Below are positions 1 to 7,457 of a stretch of DNA of 64,000 nt, piece after piece. Every line of letters starts with the position of its first letter. Position 1 is the stretch's first letter. This DNA comes from Arthrobacter sp. StoSoilB22 (GTDB lineage Bacteria > Actinomycetota > Actinomycetes > Actinomycetales > Micrococcaceae). A program made the translations under genes and the position numbers. The notes under the pieces are model-generated. The model did no database searches. It was not told where the DNA came from and worked only from the letters and a program-made list of their open reading frames with translations. Location: positions 1,798,001 through 1,862,000 of the forward strand of contig NZ_AP024652.1 in assembly GCF_019977315.1 (NCBI RefSeq), written 5' to 3'.

Positions 1-1256
1 AGGGTGCCCGGAGCCTTGGGGATGTCCTTGGCTTCTTCGGCCGGGAGCTCGTAGAGGTCCTTGTCGATGGGAGCCGGGGGTTCAATGCGGTTACGGATGC
101 CGTCAATGCCGGCCATCAGCTGGGCAGCGAACGCCAGGTACGGGTTGGAGGAGGGATCCGGAGCGCGGAACTCGATGCGCTTGGCCTTCGGGTTGGTGCC
201 CGTGATGGGGATACGGATACCGGCGGAGCGGTTGCCCTGCGAGTAAACCATGTTCACGGGAGCTTCGAAGCCCTTGACCAGGCGGCGGTAGGAGTTGACC
301 GTCGGGTTGGTGAAAGCCAGGACAGCGGAAGAGTGCTTCAGTAGGCCGCCGATGTACCAGCGAGCCGTGTCCGAGAGGCCTGCGTAACCCTTTTCGTCGT
401 AGAACAGCGGATCGCCGTTGCTCCACAGCGACTGGTGACAGTGCATGCCCGAGCCGTTGTCACCGAAGACAGGCTTCGGCATGAAGGTGACCGACTTGCC
501 CCAGGCATCGGCAGTGTTCTTGATGATGTACTTGAACTTCTGCAGGTCATCAGCAGCTGCGGTCAGCGTGGTGAACTTGTAGTTGATCTCAGCCTGGCCG
601 GCGGATCCAACTTCGTGATGGGAGCGCTCAACCTCAAGGCCGGCCTTGTCCAACTCGATGCACATGGCGTCGCGAAGGTCGGCCTGCTTGTCAGTGGGGG
701 AGACCGGGAAGTAGCCGCCTTTGACGGGGGTCTTGTAACCGAGGTTTCCGCCCTCTTCCTTACGTCCGGTGTTCCAGTGTGCTTCTTCGGAGTCGATCTT
801 GTAGAAGCTGCCCTGCGGGGAGGACTGGTACTGGATGTTGTCGAAGACGAAGAATTCGGCCTCAGGAGCGAAGAACGCGGTGTCGGCGATGCCGGTGGAG
901 GCCAGGTAGGCTTCAGCCTTCTCAGCCACGCCGCGGGGGTCGCGGTGGTATGGGTCACCCGTGCGGGGGTTGACGATGGAGAAGTTCAGCGCGAGCGTCT
1001 TCTCGATGCGGAAGGTGTCGATGAAAGCCGAGGTCACATCCGGGATGAGCTGCATGTCGGACTCGGCGATGCCCTGGAAGCCGCGGATGGAAGATCCGTC
1101 GAAGAGCTGGCCGTGGACGAAGAAATCGAGGTCGACGCTCTTGGCCGGCACGTTGAAGTGCTGCTGGACACCAGGGAGGTCGGTGAAGCGGATATCGACG
1201 AATTTGACGTCTTCGTCTTTGATGAACTTGAGGACTTCGTCCGCAGTCTTGAACAT
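1..1256 (-). CDS. glnA: Glutamine synthetase type I, 3'-truncated by window edge
   Basis: Glutamine synthetase makes glutamine from glutamate, ammonia and ATP in the cytoplasm and is the main ammonia-assimilating enzyme. The visible 418 residues run from the N-terminus ([19 protein letters not shown]) through the beta-grasp domain and most of the catalytic domain. Family motifs present include DGSSIRGF, the [10 protein letters not shown] metal-binding stretch, [12 protein letters not shown], and [12 protein letters not shown]. The ATG is preceded by a good ribosome site (AAGGAG, about 6 nt upstream). About 55 C-terminal residues, including the adenylylation-loop region, lie outside the window, so adenylylation control cannot be judged. 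A GlnR-like box lies about 145-170 bp upstream. Family assignment is certain. Confidence 0.97.
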   Translation of the reverse strand, partial: MFKTADEVLKFIKDEDVKFVDIRFTDLPGVQQHFNVPAKSVDLDFFVHGQLFDGSSIRGFQGIAESDMQLIPDVTSAFIDTFRIEKTLALNFSIVNPRTGDPYHRDPRGVAEKAEAYLASTGIADTAFFAPEAEFFVFDNIQYQSSPQGSFYKIDSEEAHWNTGRKEEGGNLGYKTPVKGGYFPVSPTDKQADLRDAMCIELDKAGLEVERSHHEVGSAGQAEINYKFTTLTAAADDLQKFKYIIKNTADAWGKSVTFMPKPVFGDNGSGMHCHQSLWSNGDPLFYDEKGYAGLSDTARWYIGGLLKHSSAVLAFTNPTVNSYRRLVKGFEAPVNMVYSQGNRSAGIRIPITGTNPKAKRIEFRAPDPSSNPYLAFAAQLMAGIDGIRNRIEPPAPIDKDLYELPAEEAKDIPKAPGT

Positions 1257-1398
1257 CTATGCTCCTTATGCATATCAAGTAACAGGCCCGGAAGGCCGCG
1301 TGGTGCAGCCCATTCCAAGGGTCCGGAGACACAAAAAGTTCCCCGTGCCATGGTGGCTGGCAACTCATACCACCATAGGGAGATGGGATTTCCCGGGG

Positions 1399-1425
1399 GT
1401 GTCAGTATTGTTTCCGGCAGGTTAC
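1399..1425 (-). promoter_or_regulatory. Candidate GlnR-type nitrogen-regulation box upstream of glnA
   Basis: Read on the minus strand the site is GTAAC-N6-GAAAC-N6-GACAC. Actinobacterial GlnR boxes are described as alternating gTnAC and GaAAc half-sites with 6-nt spacing, so three half-sites in register upstream of glnA is a strong match. Binding is inferred, and no glnR gene is in the window. Confidence 0.55.
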
Positions 1426-1555
1426 AGAATCATCTGTTGTGTAAACGGTAGTCGGCTGTCCTGTGTCCGGTCCATCCGGGTCCGGCAGGCGAACACCCCG
1501 GGCATTGCGTACCGATCAGGGCTCCCTTGGGTCGGTCGCCAGTCATGCCAGCCGT

Positions 1556-1561
1556 TAGGCT
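1556..1561 (+). promoter_or_regulatory. -10 element TAGGCT, six nt before the RDD start
   Basis: TAGGCT is followed by exactly 6 nt and then the GTG start, which would put transcription initiation on or next to the start codon. This fits a leaderless transcript, although GGAG between the two could also act as a weak ribosome site. Confidence 0.5.
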
Positions 1562-1567
1562 TGGAGT

Positions 1568-2005
1568 GTGGTAGATCGAAAAGACATTGGCTCATGGTTG
1601 AGCGGTCCGGACACGTCCGGAATCTCCAAATATCCCGGTGAACGGCTTGGCTTGCCAGAGTCCGGTCCCGGCTCCATGGCGCGGGCAGGACGCCGCATCC
1701 TGGGAATCGTGGTGGACTGGGCGATCGCACTGGTGATCAGCAACTTTGCCTTCGGCGGTGATGCGTGGGCAACCTTGGCCATCTTCGCCGCGGAGCAGAT
1801 CCTCCTGATCGGAACGCTGGGGTACAGCATCGGTCACAGAATCGCCGGGATCCACGTGGTCCGACTGGGCGGCGGTCCTGCTGGACCTTTGGCCGCCGTG
1901 GTGCGCACCCTCCTTCTGTGTCTTGTCATCCCCGCAGCGGTGTTCGACCCCGATCATCGCGGGCTGCACGACAAGGCGATGAACACGATCCTCATCAGGA
2001 TGTAA
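1568..2005 (+). CDS. RDD family membrane protein
   Basis: This 145-residue protein has an N-terminal soluble tail of about 35 residues, then an RDD domain. The domain begins at ARAGRRILGIVVDWAIAL, where the R and D of the RDD signature sit in the first membrane helix. The end contains the second signature, DPDHRGLHDKAMNTILI. About three hydrophobic helices are visible (residues about 45-60, 70-85 and 105-125). RDD proteins are small integral membrane proteins; some are proposed to be Na+/H+ antiporters, but most have no known role. GTG start with a -10 element 6 nt upstream. It is followed by a strong bidirectional terminator and is therefore probably monocistronic. In many actinobacteria an RDD gene sits between glnA and lipA, as here. 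Confidence 0.88.
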   Translation: MVDRKDIGSWLSGPDTSGISKYPGERLGLPESGPGSMARAGRRILGIVVDWAIALVISNFAFGGDAWATLAIFAAEQILLIGTLGYSIGHRIAGIHVVRLGGGPAGPLAAVVRTLLLCLVIPAAVFDPDHRGLHDKAMNTILIRM

Positions 2006-2053
2006 GCGCACCTGACTTCAGCCGGGGCCTGCGATAAAGCAACCCAACAAAAA

Positions 2054-2089
2054 AACCGCCCCCGTCTCGTAGTAGAGACGGGGGCGGTT
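2054..2089. terminator. Bidirectional rho-independent terminator
   Basis: Perfect 15-bp stem (2054-2068 with 2075-2089) and a 6-nt loop. An A-run at 2050-2055 gives a T-tract on the minus strand, so it should stop DUF4191 transcription as well as that of the RDD gene. Confidence 0.85.
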
Positions 2090-2103
2090 CTTCGTTGAGT
2101 GGA

Positions 2104-2865
2104 TCAGCGTCCGCGGGCGGCCTTGCGGTCCGGACGGGCCTTGTAAGGGTCAATGCCCTTGGGGATCGGCAGCCGGTTTCCAAGGGAGTTGATGCGCTTT
2201 GAAACCGCGTTGACTTCCACCTTGGTGAGTTCGTTCTTCAGTTTGCCCATGGTCTTGGCCAATTTGTTCAGTGGTACCTGGCCTTCTCCGCGACCGGATT
2301 CCAACACGTGGATGGTCACGTTGGGCAGGATGCGCGCGAGGCGCTTACGCTCGGCGTCCACCAACGGCTTGACGCGGTGGGTGGGGCCTTCGCTGACCAG
2401 GACGACGCCGGGGCGGCCAATTGCCATGAACACAGCGTCTTGAGTGCGGGGGTTGACAGCAACAGGCTGGTCCTGGGTTACCCATCCGCGGCGGAGAGTA
2501 CCCAGTGCCGCGCCGGAAGCGCCTGGCTGGTTCTCAATTTGCGCGAAAGCAGCCTTCTCGGCCCTGCGGGACAGTATGAAGACGGCCGCAAGCAGGCCCA
2601 GTGGGATACCAATGATCAGGCCGGTAACCCAGTTCTCCAGCAGGAAGCCGATGAGAAGGGCCACGGCAACCACTGCAAGGAATGCCAGCAGCATGACCCA
2701 TACAACCTGCGGGTCATTTCGCCGGGTCATTTTGAAGACTTCAGCGATCTGCTTCAGCTGGCTCGGCTTCTTGGCCTTGGCTTCCTTGGGCTTGCGCTGG
2801 AACAGCCCACGCTTGGGTGCGTCGGCCGAGGGGGTCGAATTGCTGGAATCAGAGGAGTTCGCCAT
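2104..2865 (-). CDS. DUF4191 family membrane protein
   Basis: This 253-residue protein of unknown function belongs to DUF4191, an actinobacterial family commonly encoded next to lipA. It has a Ser/Lys-rich N-terminal tail (residues 1-45) and two adjacent transmembrane helices (about 54-74 and 79-98). A long C-terminal cytoplasmic part includes the conserved stretch RPGVVLVSEGPTHRVKPLV, and the C-terminus is basic. It lies downstream of lipA on the same strand, but a hairpin at 2895-2930 separates the two and it has its own candidate -10 element (TAGAAT at 2875-2880, 9 nt before ATG), so it may be transcribed alone. A link to lipoate metabolism is only suggested by neighbourhood. Confidence 0.85.
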   Translation of the reverse strand: MANSSDSSNSTPSADAPKRGLFQRKPKEAKAKKPSQLKQIAEVFKMTRRNDPQVVWVMLLAFLAVVAVALLIGFLLENWVTGLIIGIPLGLLAAVFILSRRAEKAAFAQIENQPGASGAALGTLRRGWVTQDQPVAVNPRTQDAVFMAIGRPGVVLVSEGPTHRVKPLVDAERKRLARILPNVTIHVLESGRGEGQVPLNKLAKTMGKLKNELTKVEVNAVSKRINSLGNRLPIPKGIDPYKARPDRKAARGR

Positions 2866-2874
2866 AGTGCCTTA

Positions 2875-2880
2875 ATTCTA
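2875..2880 (-). promoter_or_regulatory. Candidate -10 element for the DUF4191 gene
   Basis: TAGAAT on the minus strand ends 9 nt before the ATG at 2865. No strong -35 was seen. Confidence 0.35.
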
Positions 2881-2894
2881 CGTGATGGACGCAA

Positions 2895-2930
2895 AAGGAC
2901 CGGACGCCAAGATGGTGGCATCCGGTCCTT
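2895..2930 (-). terminator. Rho-independent terminator after lipA
   Basis: A 10-bp perfect outer stem (2895-2904 with 2921-2930) encloses further self-complementary bases. It lies 36 nt beyond the lipA stop codon. Confidence 0.7.
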
Positions 2931-2966
2931 CACTGTTGTGTGGTTCTTGGCCGCGTTTTTTGGTGT

Positions 2967-3986
2967 TTAGCTGTGGGCGGCGAGGATGGTGGAGGCTTCC
3001 TGGCGGGTGGTGCCGGAGTCCTGGATGCCCTCGGCGATGTGGGCGAGCTCGTCGGGGATGTCCCTGCCCTTCTTCCGCATCGCGGTTGCCCAGAGGCGCC
3101 CGGCACGGTACGAGGACCGCACCAACGGACCGGACATGACGCCCAGGAACCCGATCTCTTCGGCCTCGTGCTGGAGGTCCACGAACTCCTGCGGCTTGAC
3201 CCACCGGTCCACCGGCAAGTGACGCTCGGACGGGCGCAGGTACTGGGTGATCGTGATCAGATCGCACCCGGCCTGGTGCAGGTCACGCAGGGCTTCGGAG
3301 ATTTCCTCGCGGGTCTCACCCATGCCCAGGATCAGGTTGGACTTGGTCACCATGCCCAAATCCCGGCCCTGCGTGATCACGTCCAAGGACCTCTCGTACC
3401 GGAACGCCGGACGGATGCGCTTGAAAATCCTCGGCACCGTCTCCACATTATGGGCGAACACCTCGGGCCTGGAATCACAGATCGCCGCGATGTGCTCGGG
3501 CTTGCCGGAGAAATCAGGGATCAGCAACTCCACCCCCGTACCCGGGTTCAGCTCATGGATCTTCCGGACCGTTTCGGCGTACAACCACACACCTTCATCG
3601 GCCAGGTCATCACGGGCCACCCCGGTCACCGTGGCGTACCGCAACTGCATCGCCTGCACCGAGCGGGCCACCTTGGTGGGTTCGAACATGTCCACCGGTG
3701 AGGGTTTGCCGGTATCGATCTGGCAGAAATCACAGCGCCGCGTGCACTCGGACCCGCCGATCAGGAACGTCGCTTCCTTGTCTTCCCAGCACTCAAAAAT
3801 GTTCGGGCACCCGGCCTCTTCACACACCGTGTGCAGGCCTTCCTTCTTCACCAGGTTCTTGAGCTGGACAAACTCCGGACCCATCTGGACCTTGGCCTTG
3901 ATCCACTCAGGCTTACGTTCAACCGGGACCGCCGAGTTACGCTGCTCAACGCGCAGCAACTTACGGCCTTCAGGTGCCAAGGTCAC
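2967..3986 (-). CDS. lipA: Lipoyl synthase
   Basis: LipA is a radical-SAM enzyme that inserts two sulfur atoms into the octanoyl chain attached to lipoyl domains, giving protein-bound lipoate. Both iron-sulfur clusters are intact: the auxiliary cluster motif [12 protein letters not shown] (C55, C60, C66) and the radical-SAM motif CTRRCDFC (C81, C85, C88). The C-terminal RSSY stretch ([11 protein letters not shown]), whose serine ligates the auxiliary cluster in characterised LipA, is present. At 339 residues the length is normal. Its ATG overlaps the lipB stop by 4 nt (ATGA), so the two are translationally coupled. The likely substrate, the SucB lipoyl domains, is encoded 8 kb away. Confidence 0.98.
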   Translation of the reverse strand: MTLAPEGRKLLRVEQRNSAVPVERKPEWIKAKVQMGPEFVQLKNLVKKEGLHTVCEEAGCPNIFECWEDKEATFLIGGSECTRRCDFCQIDTGKPSPVDMFEPTKVARSVQAMQLRYATVTGVARDDLADEGVWLYAETVRKIHELNPGTGVELLIPDFSGKPEHIAAICDSRPEVFAHNVETVPRIFKRIRPAFRYERSLDVITQGRDLGMVTKSNLILGMGETREEISEALRDLHQAGCDLITITQYLRPSERHLPVDRWVKPQEFVDLQHEAEEIGFLGVMSGPLVRSSYRAGRLWATAMRKKGRDIPDELAHIAEGIQDSGTTRQEASTILAAHS

Positions 3987-4651
3987 TGGAGTGCTCCTTC
4001 GGGTGTGGAAACGAGTGCTTCTTCATGCTTGTTGAATTCTTCAACAAAGCGGTCAACGATGTCGGCAGGGTTGATGGTCCGGCCGGTTTCCAGCGACATG
4101 GTGGTGACGCTGGCGTCGGTGATACCACAAGCGATGATCTGCGCATAGGGTGCCAGGTCATTGCTGCAGTTGATGGCCACGCCGTGCATGGTGACGCCGT
4201 CCAGGACCCGAATGCCGATCGCGGCGATCTTGCGGTCAGGTCCTTTGTCGTCGGCAAGGATCCAGACGCCGGCCCGGCCCTTCACCGTGACGGCGTTAAT
4301 GCCGTAGTCGTGCATCACGGCAATCATGATGGCCTCGAGCCGTTCCACGTAATCGCGGATACCGGCACGGTTCTTTAGCTTGAGGATGGGATATGCAATG
4401 AGCTGCCCCGGGCCGTGCCACGTCAGTTTCCCGCCGCGATCCACGGAAACTACGGGAGTGCCGTCAAAGGGGCGTTCGTGGTCCTCGGTGAGTTTGCCGG
4501 CCGTGTAGACGGCGGCGTGCTCAAGGATCAAGACGGTGCTGTTCTTCTCGCCCGCAACAACTTTGTTGTGGACTTCGCGTTGCAGGTCCCAGCCCTGCAT
4601 GTAATCAACGAAATCAGGGGCAAGACCCAGTTGTGAAAACTCAAGAGTCAT
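3983..4651 (-). CDS. lipB: Octanoyltransferase
   Basis: LipB moves octanoate from acyl carrier protein to the lipoyl domains of 2-oxoacid dehydrogenases and the glycine cleavage H protein. The conserved motif [18 protein letters not shown] is present, as are KIAAIGIRV (catalytic lysine) and IIACGI (catalytic cysteine), so the cysteine/lysine dyad is intact. I chose the ATG at 4651 ([10 protein letters not shown], 222 residues) instead of a longer in-frame start at 4714. The shorter form matches the usual LipB N-terminus and has a -10-like TAAGCT 7 nt upstream. First gene of a lipB-lipA operon. Confidence 0.95.
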   Translation of the reverse strand: MTLEFSQLGLAPDFVDYMQGWDLQREVHNKVVAGEKNSTVLILEHAAVYTAGKLTEDHERPFDGTPVVSVDRGGKLTWHGPGQLIAYPILKLKNRAGIRDYVERLEAIMIAVMHDYGINAVTVKGRAGVWILADDKGPDRKIAAIGIRVLDGVTMHGVAINCSNDLAPYAQIIACGITDASVTTMSLETGRTINPADIVDRFVEEFNKHEEALVSTPEGALQ

Positions 4652-4658
4652 GGGTTCA

Positions 4659-4664
4659 AGCTTA
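4659..4664 (-). promoter_or_regulatory. -10 element TAAGCT for lipBA
   Basis: On the minus strand TAAGCT is followed by 7 nt and the lipB ATG with no ribosome site between, suggesting a leaderless lipBA message. Confidence 0.5.
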
Positions 4665-4788
4665 GACCCCGCAGGAGACGAGCCATGGTTTTGTGGTGAA
4701 GCTCTCAGTCGCATCCAGGGTAGTGGGAACGTGCAGCTGGCAATGTCAGTGCCTGTGGATAACTTCTGCGGAAATTCCTGAGGTCCGG

Positions 4789-4794
4789 TACACC
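4789..4794 (+). promoter_or_regulatory. -10-like TACACC before the kinase-like gene
   Basis: Six nt separate this hexamer from the ATG at 4801. The final T of the -10 consensus is replaced by C, so support is weaker than for other sites with this spacing. Confidence 0.3.
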
Positions 4795-4800
4795 TTGTCT

Positions 4801-6429
4801 ATGGAAACTCTTGACGCTCCCGGGGCCGTGGCTCCCCACGTTCCTGGCTATTCGATATCCCGCCCGCTGGGCCGCGGCAGCAGCGCCACCGTTTGGCTGG
4901 TCACGAGGGATAAGGACGGTGCGCGGTTTGCGGTCAAGTGCGCCACGCCTGATGCCTCCGGTGGTGGTTCAAAGGCATTGGCCAAGGTTTCCCGGGACCT
5001 GGTCCGCGAGATGAGGCTCCTCTCCGGCCTCAAGCACAAGCACCTCATCGGTGTCCACGAGGTCCTCCACGTGGGTGCGGTTGGCGAGGGGACGCTGGGG
5101 ATCGTCATGGACTACGCAGCGGGAGGCTCGCTGGGCAACCTGATATCAGCAAGGGGAAAGCTCAGGATCGGAGAAGCCGTGACGATCCTGACGCCCCTTG
5201 CCCAGGCATTGGAATACTTGCACGTCAACGGCACCGAACATGGAGATGTGTCACCGGGCAACGTCCTGTTGACTGCGGAAGGGATGCCGCTGCTGGCTGA
5301 TCTTGGCGTTGCCGCCATGGTGGGCGACACTCCACAGGGGCCAAGTGTCGGAACGCCCGGCTTCATGGAACCACCGGCCCCAGTGTCCGCGAACGGCGGT
5401 CTTTCCCGGAACAATCTCCAGCCCCAACGCGACGTCTATTCGCTGGGAGCGGTGGGCTGGTACTGCCTGACGGGGACAACGCCTGGCCCGGAACAGGATC
5501 GTCCGCCTTTGTCCCTTCTGGTGCCCGAGGTGCCCAAGGCAATGGCGGCGGCTTTAGAGGCCGCCCTGGACCCTAACCCACAAAATCGCCCCTCGGCCAG
5601 GGAACTTGGCACGGCAATCTTCAGAAGTGCTGCTCCCGAGTCGCTCGATCTCTCCGGCGCCGTGCATGCCTCCGTCATTCCTGAATTGCTGACCAGACGC
5701 GAGGCCATGGGGCGTTCGCCCCGCCGGGCCACCCGCTGGTGGCAGGCGTTGTGGAGATGGCTGCCGTTCGTGCACGGCGTGGCGCTTCCTGTGCCACACC
5801 GCGCGCGCAACCCACTGAGCCGCCCCGGCCGTGAAGGTGGCGGCCGGCCGCTGCTCGTGACGGCGATGGTGGCGTTTATTGCTGTCGCTTCATGGATCAC
5901 CTGGCAGCAGTTTGGACCGACGACGGCGATCGTCCACCAAGCAGCGGCCGAAACCGGCGTTGCCGATCCCAGCCATGCCGGAGATTCTCGGAACCGCCAG
6001 GATCTTCCGCAGGCGCTCTCGGAAGGGCTTCAATCCCAGGACCCCCTGATCGCCGTGCCGGCGTTGTCGGCCCTGCGCGACATTGCCTTGGGAGACCGGC
6101 GCCTGGACCTTTTGGAGGCCGTGAACGCGCCAGGTTCGCAGGCTGAGGCCGCCGATCAGCAGTTGGAAGATTATCTTCGGGGCGCCGGGACGGCGTTTGC
6201 CGGTCTCCACACAACGCTGACAGCCCTGACCCTGGACGGACCCCCGCAGGGAGATCGTGTGCTGGTGGCGGTAACGGCCATGACCTCAGGATATGAGGAA
6301 CGCCTGGTCTCGGGAGAGATTGTCAGGACCGAGGGCCCAGGGGCGCCGCAGCAACTCCGGCTGGACATGGTTCGAACAGGCGGGCGCTGGCAGATTTCGG
6401 GAATCCTGAGCGCCGCGCCCGCTAAGTGA
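4801..6429 (+). CDS. Ser/Thr protein kinase-like membrane protein, catalytic loop degenerate
   Basis: The 542-residue protein starts at METLDAPG; a longer in-frame extension upstream looks non-coding. Residues about 16-280 form a Hanks-type kinase fold: glycine loop GRGSSATVW (24-32), invariant lysine in FAVK (K46), catalytic loop HGDVSPGN (147-154) and metal loop DLG (167-169). A basic Trp-rich linker follows, then one membrane helix (about 351-368) and an extracellular part of about 170 residues. Bacterial kinases normally read HRDxKPxN. Here the arginine and the catalytic-loop lysine (S151) are both replaced, and DFG is DLG. The catalytic aspartate D149 and metal-binding N154 remain, so activity may be weak or lost. 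It has the layout of a PknB-like sensor, but no PASTA repeats are seen. Substrates are unknown. Confidence 0.85.
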   Translation: METLDAPGAVAPHVPGYSISRPLGRGSSATVWLVTRDKDGARFAVKCATPDASGGGSKALAKVSRDLVREMRLLSGLKHKHLIGVHEVLHVGAVGEGTLGIVMDYAAGGSLGNLISARGKLRIGEAVTILTPLAQALEYLHVNGTEHGDVSPGNVLLTAEGMPLLADLGVAAMVGDTPQGPSVGTPGFMEPPAPVSANGGLSRNNLQPQRDVYSLGAVGWYCLTGTTPGPEQDRPPLSLLVPEVPKAMAAALEAALDPNPQNRPSARELGTAIFRSAAPESLDLSGAVHASVIPELLTRREAMGRSPRRATRWWQALWRWLPFVHGVALPVPHRARNPLSRPGREGGGRPLLVTAMVAFIAVASWITWQQFGPTTAIVHQAAAETGVADPSHAGDSRNRQDLPQALSEGLQSQDPLIAVPALSALRDIALGDRRLDLLEAVNAPGSQAEAADQQLEDYLRGAGTAFAGLHTTLTALTLDGPPQGDRVLVAVTAMTSGYEERLVSGEIVRTEGPGAPQQLRLDMVRTGGRWQISGILSAAPAK

Positions 6430-6472
6430 TGCCAACCACTGGATGATCGCCCGAACATGCCAGGGGCCCGTG

Positions 6473-7372
6473 TCAGCGGGCCTCTTGCTGCTTCAGCCAT
6501 TCCATGGCATCGGGGAGGGTCGGATGCAACCAATGGAAGCCGGCTTCCTGCAGCCGCGACGGCTCCATTCGCTGGTTGGCCATGACGAGTTCGTCTGCCA
6601 GCCCTCCCAGAACCAGTTTCAGGGCTGGTCGGGGAACGCGCAGGAAAGCTGGCCTGTGAAAGGCCTTGGCGAGTTCAGCAACGATCGTGTTAACGTCAGC
6701 ACTCTCCGGGGCGCAGACGTTCACCGGTCCCTCAAGGTTTGCGGTAAGGAGGTAGGCGAGGGCGCGGGCTTCGTCGGCCAATGTGATCCATGGCCAGTAC
6801 TGGCGGCCATTGCCGAACGGTCCTCCCAGCCCAAGTTTCAGCAAGGGAAGCAGCGGCCCGAGCGCGCCACCGGAGGTACTCAGCACCACGCCGGTCCGGG
6901 GGGTTACCACGCGCACCCCGGATGGTGCTGTTCTTGCCATTCGCTCCCATTCAAAGGAAAGATGCCCCAGCACGCCGGTACCCTGGCCTGAATCTTCCCG
7001 CAGCACCCCTTCGCGTGAGGCGCCGTAATAGCCGGACGCTGATTGGCTGACAAAGGTGGAAGGGGGGTTGCTGAGCCGCCGCATTGCCGCGGTCAGTGTC
7101 TGTGTTGGTCGGAGGCGGGATTCGGTGAGGACCTGAATCCGGCGTTTTGTCCACGGGCGGTCTCCGATGCCGGCGCCCGATAGGTTGACTACGGCATCGG
7201 CTCCCTCCAGGACAGACTCATCAAGTTCGCCCTTGTCCGGGTCCCACGCCCATTCACGTGCCGTTTCGGCTGGGCGCCGCACCAGCCGTACTACCTCGTT
7301 GCCTTCAGCGGTCAACTGCTCGGCCAGGGCCGACCCGATCATTCCCGAAGCTCCGGACATCACGATTCTCAT
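6473..7372 (-). CDS. TIGR01777 family epimerase (SDR family)
   Basis: This 299-residue protein is an extended short-chain dehydrogenase with the Rossmann motif GASGMIGSALA near its N-terminus and the typical TIGR01777 segments NLSGAGIGDRPWTKRR, SQSASGYYG and PRTGVVLS. The C-terminal DUF1731-like end (VPRPALKLVLGGLADELVMANQRMEPSRLQEAGF) is present. The family includes YfcH and is annotated as nucleoside-diphosphate-sugar epimerase-like; its true substrate is unknown. I start it at MRIVMSG (7372) because the glycine motif follows at the usual distance. It is divergent from the tricorn-protease gene with an 85-nt gap. Confidence 0.9.
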   Translation of the reverse strand: MRIVMSGASGMIGSALAEQLTAEGNEVVRLVRRPAETAREWAWDPDKGELDESVLEGADAVVNLSGAGIGDRPWTKRRIQVLTESRLRPTQTLTAAMRRLSNPPSTFVSQSASGYYGASREGVLREDSGQGTGVLGHLSFEWERMARTAPSGVRVVTPRTGVVLSTSGGALGPLLPLLKLGLGGPFGNGRQYWPWITLADEARALAYLLTANLEGPVNVCAPESADVNTIVAELAKAFHRPAFLRVPRPALKLVLGGLADELVMANQRMEPSRLQEAGFHWLHPTLPDAMEWLKQQEAR

Positions 7373-7445
7373 GACCCATCTCACCATGGCGAACGCTTGT
7401 GGTGGAAACGGCGGTGGATGCCGCAGTTCAGTGATGCCTCTTGAC

Positions 7446-7451
7446 TATGAT
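7446..7451 (+). promoter_or_regulatory. -10 element TATGAT before the tricorn-protease gene
   Basis: TATGAT is followed by 6 nt and the ATG at 7458. There is no ribosome site between, which fits a leaderless transcript. Confidence 0.5.
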
Positions 7452-7457
7452 CGAACA

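Larger units (their letters stand above)
1257..1567. other. Divergent glnA/RDD intergenic region
   Basis: This 311-nt gap separates the divergent glnA and RDD genes. It contains the glnA ribosome site (1258-1270), a GlnR-like box (1399-1425) and the RDD -10 element (1556-1561). I found no convincing glnA -35/-10 pair and no small gene. Confidence 0.7.
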
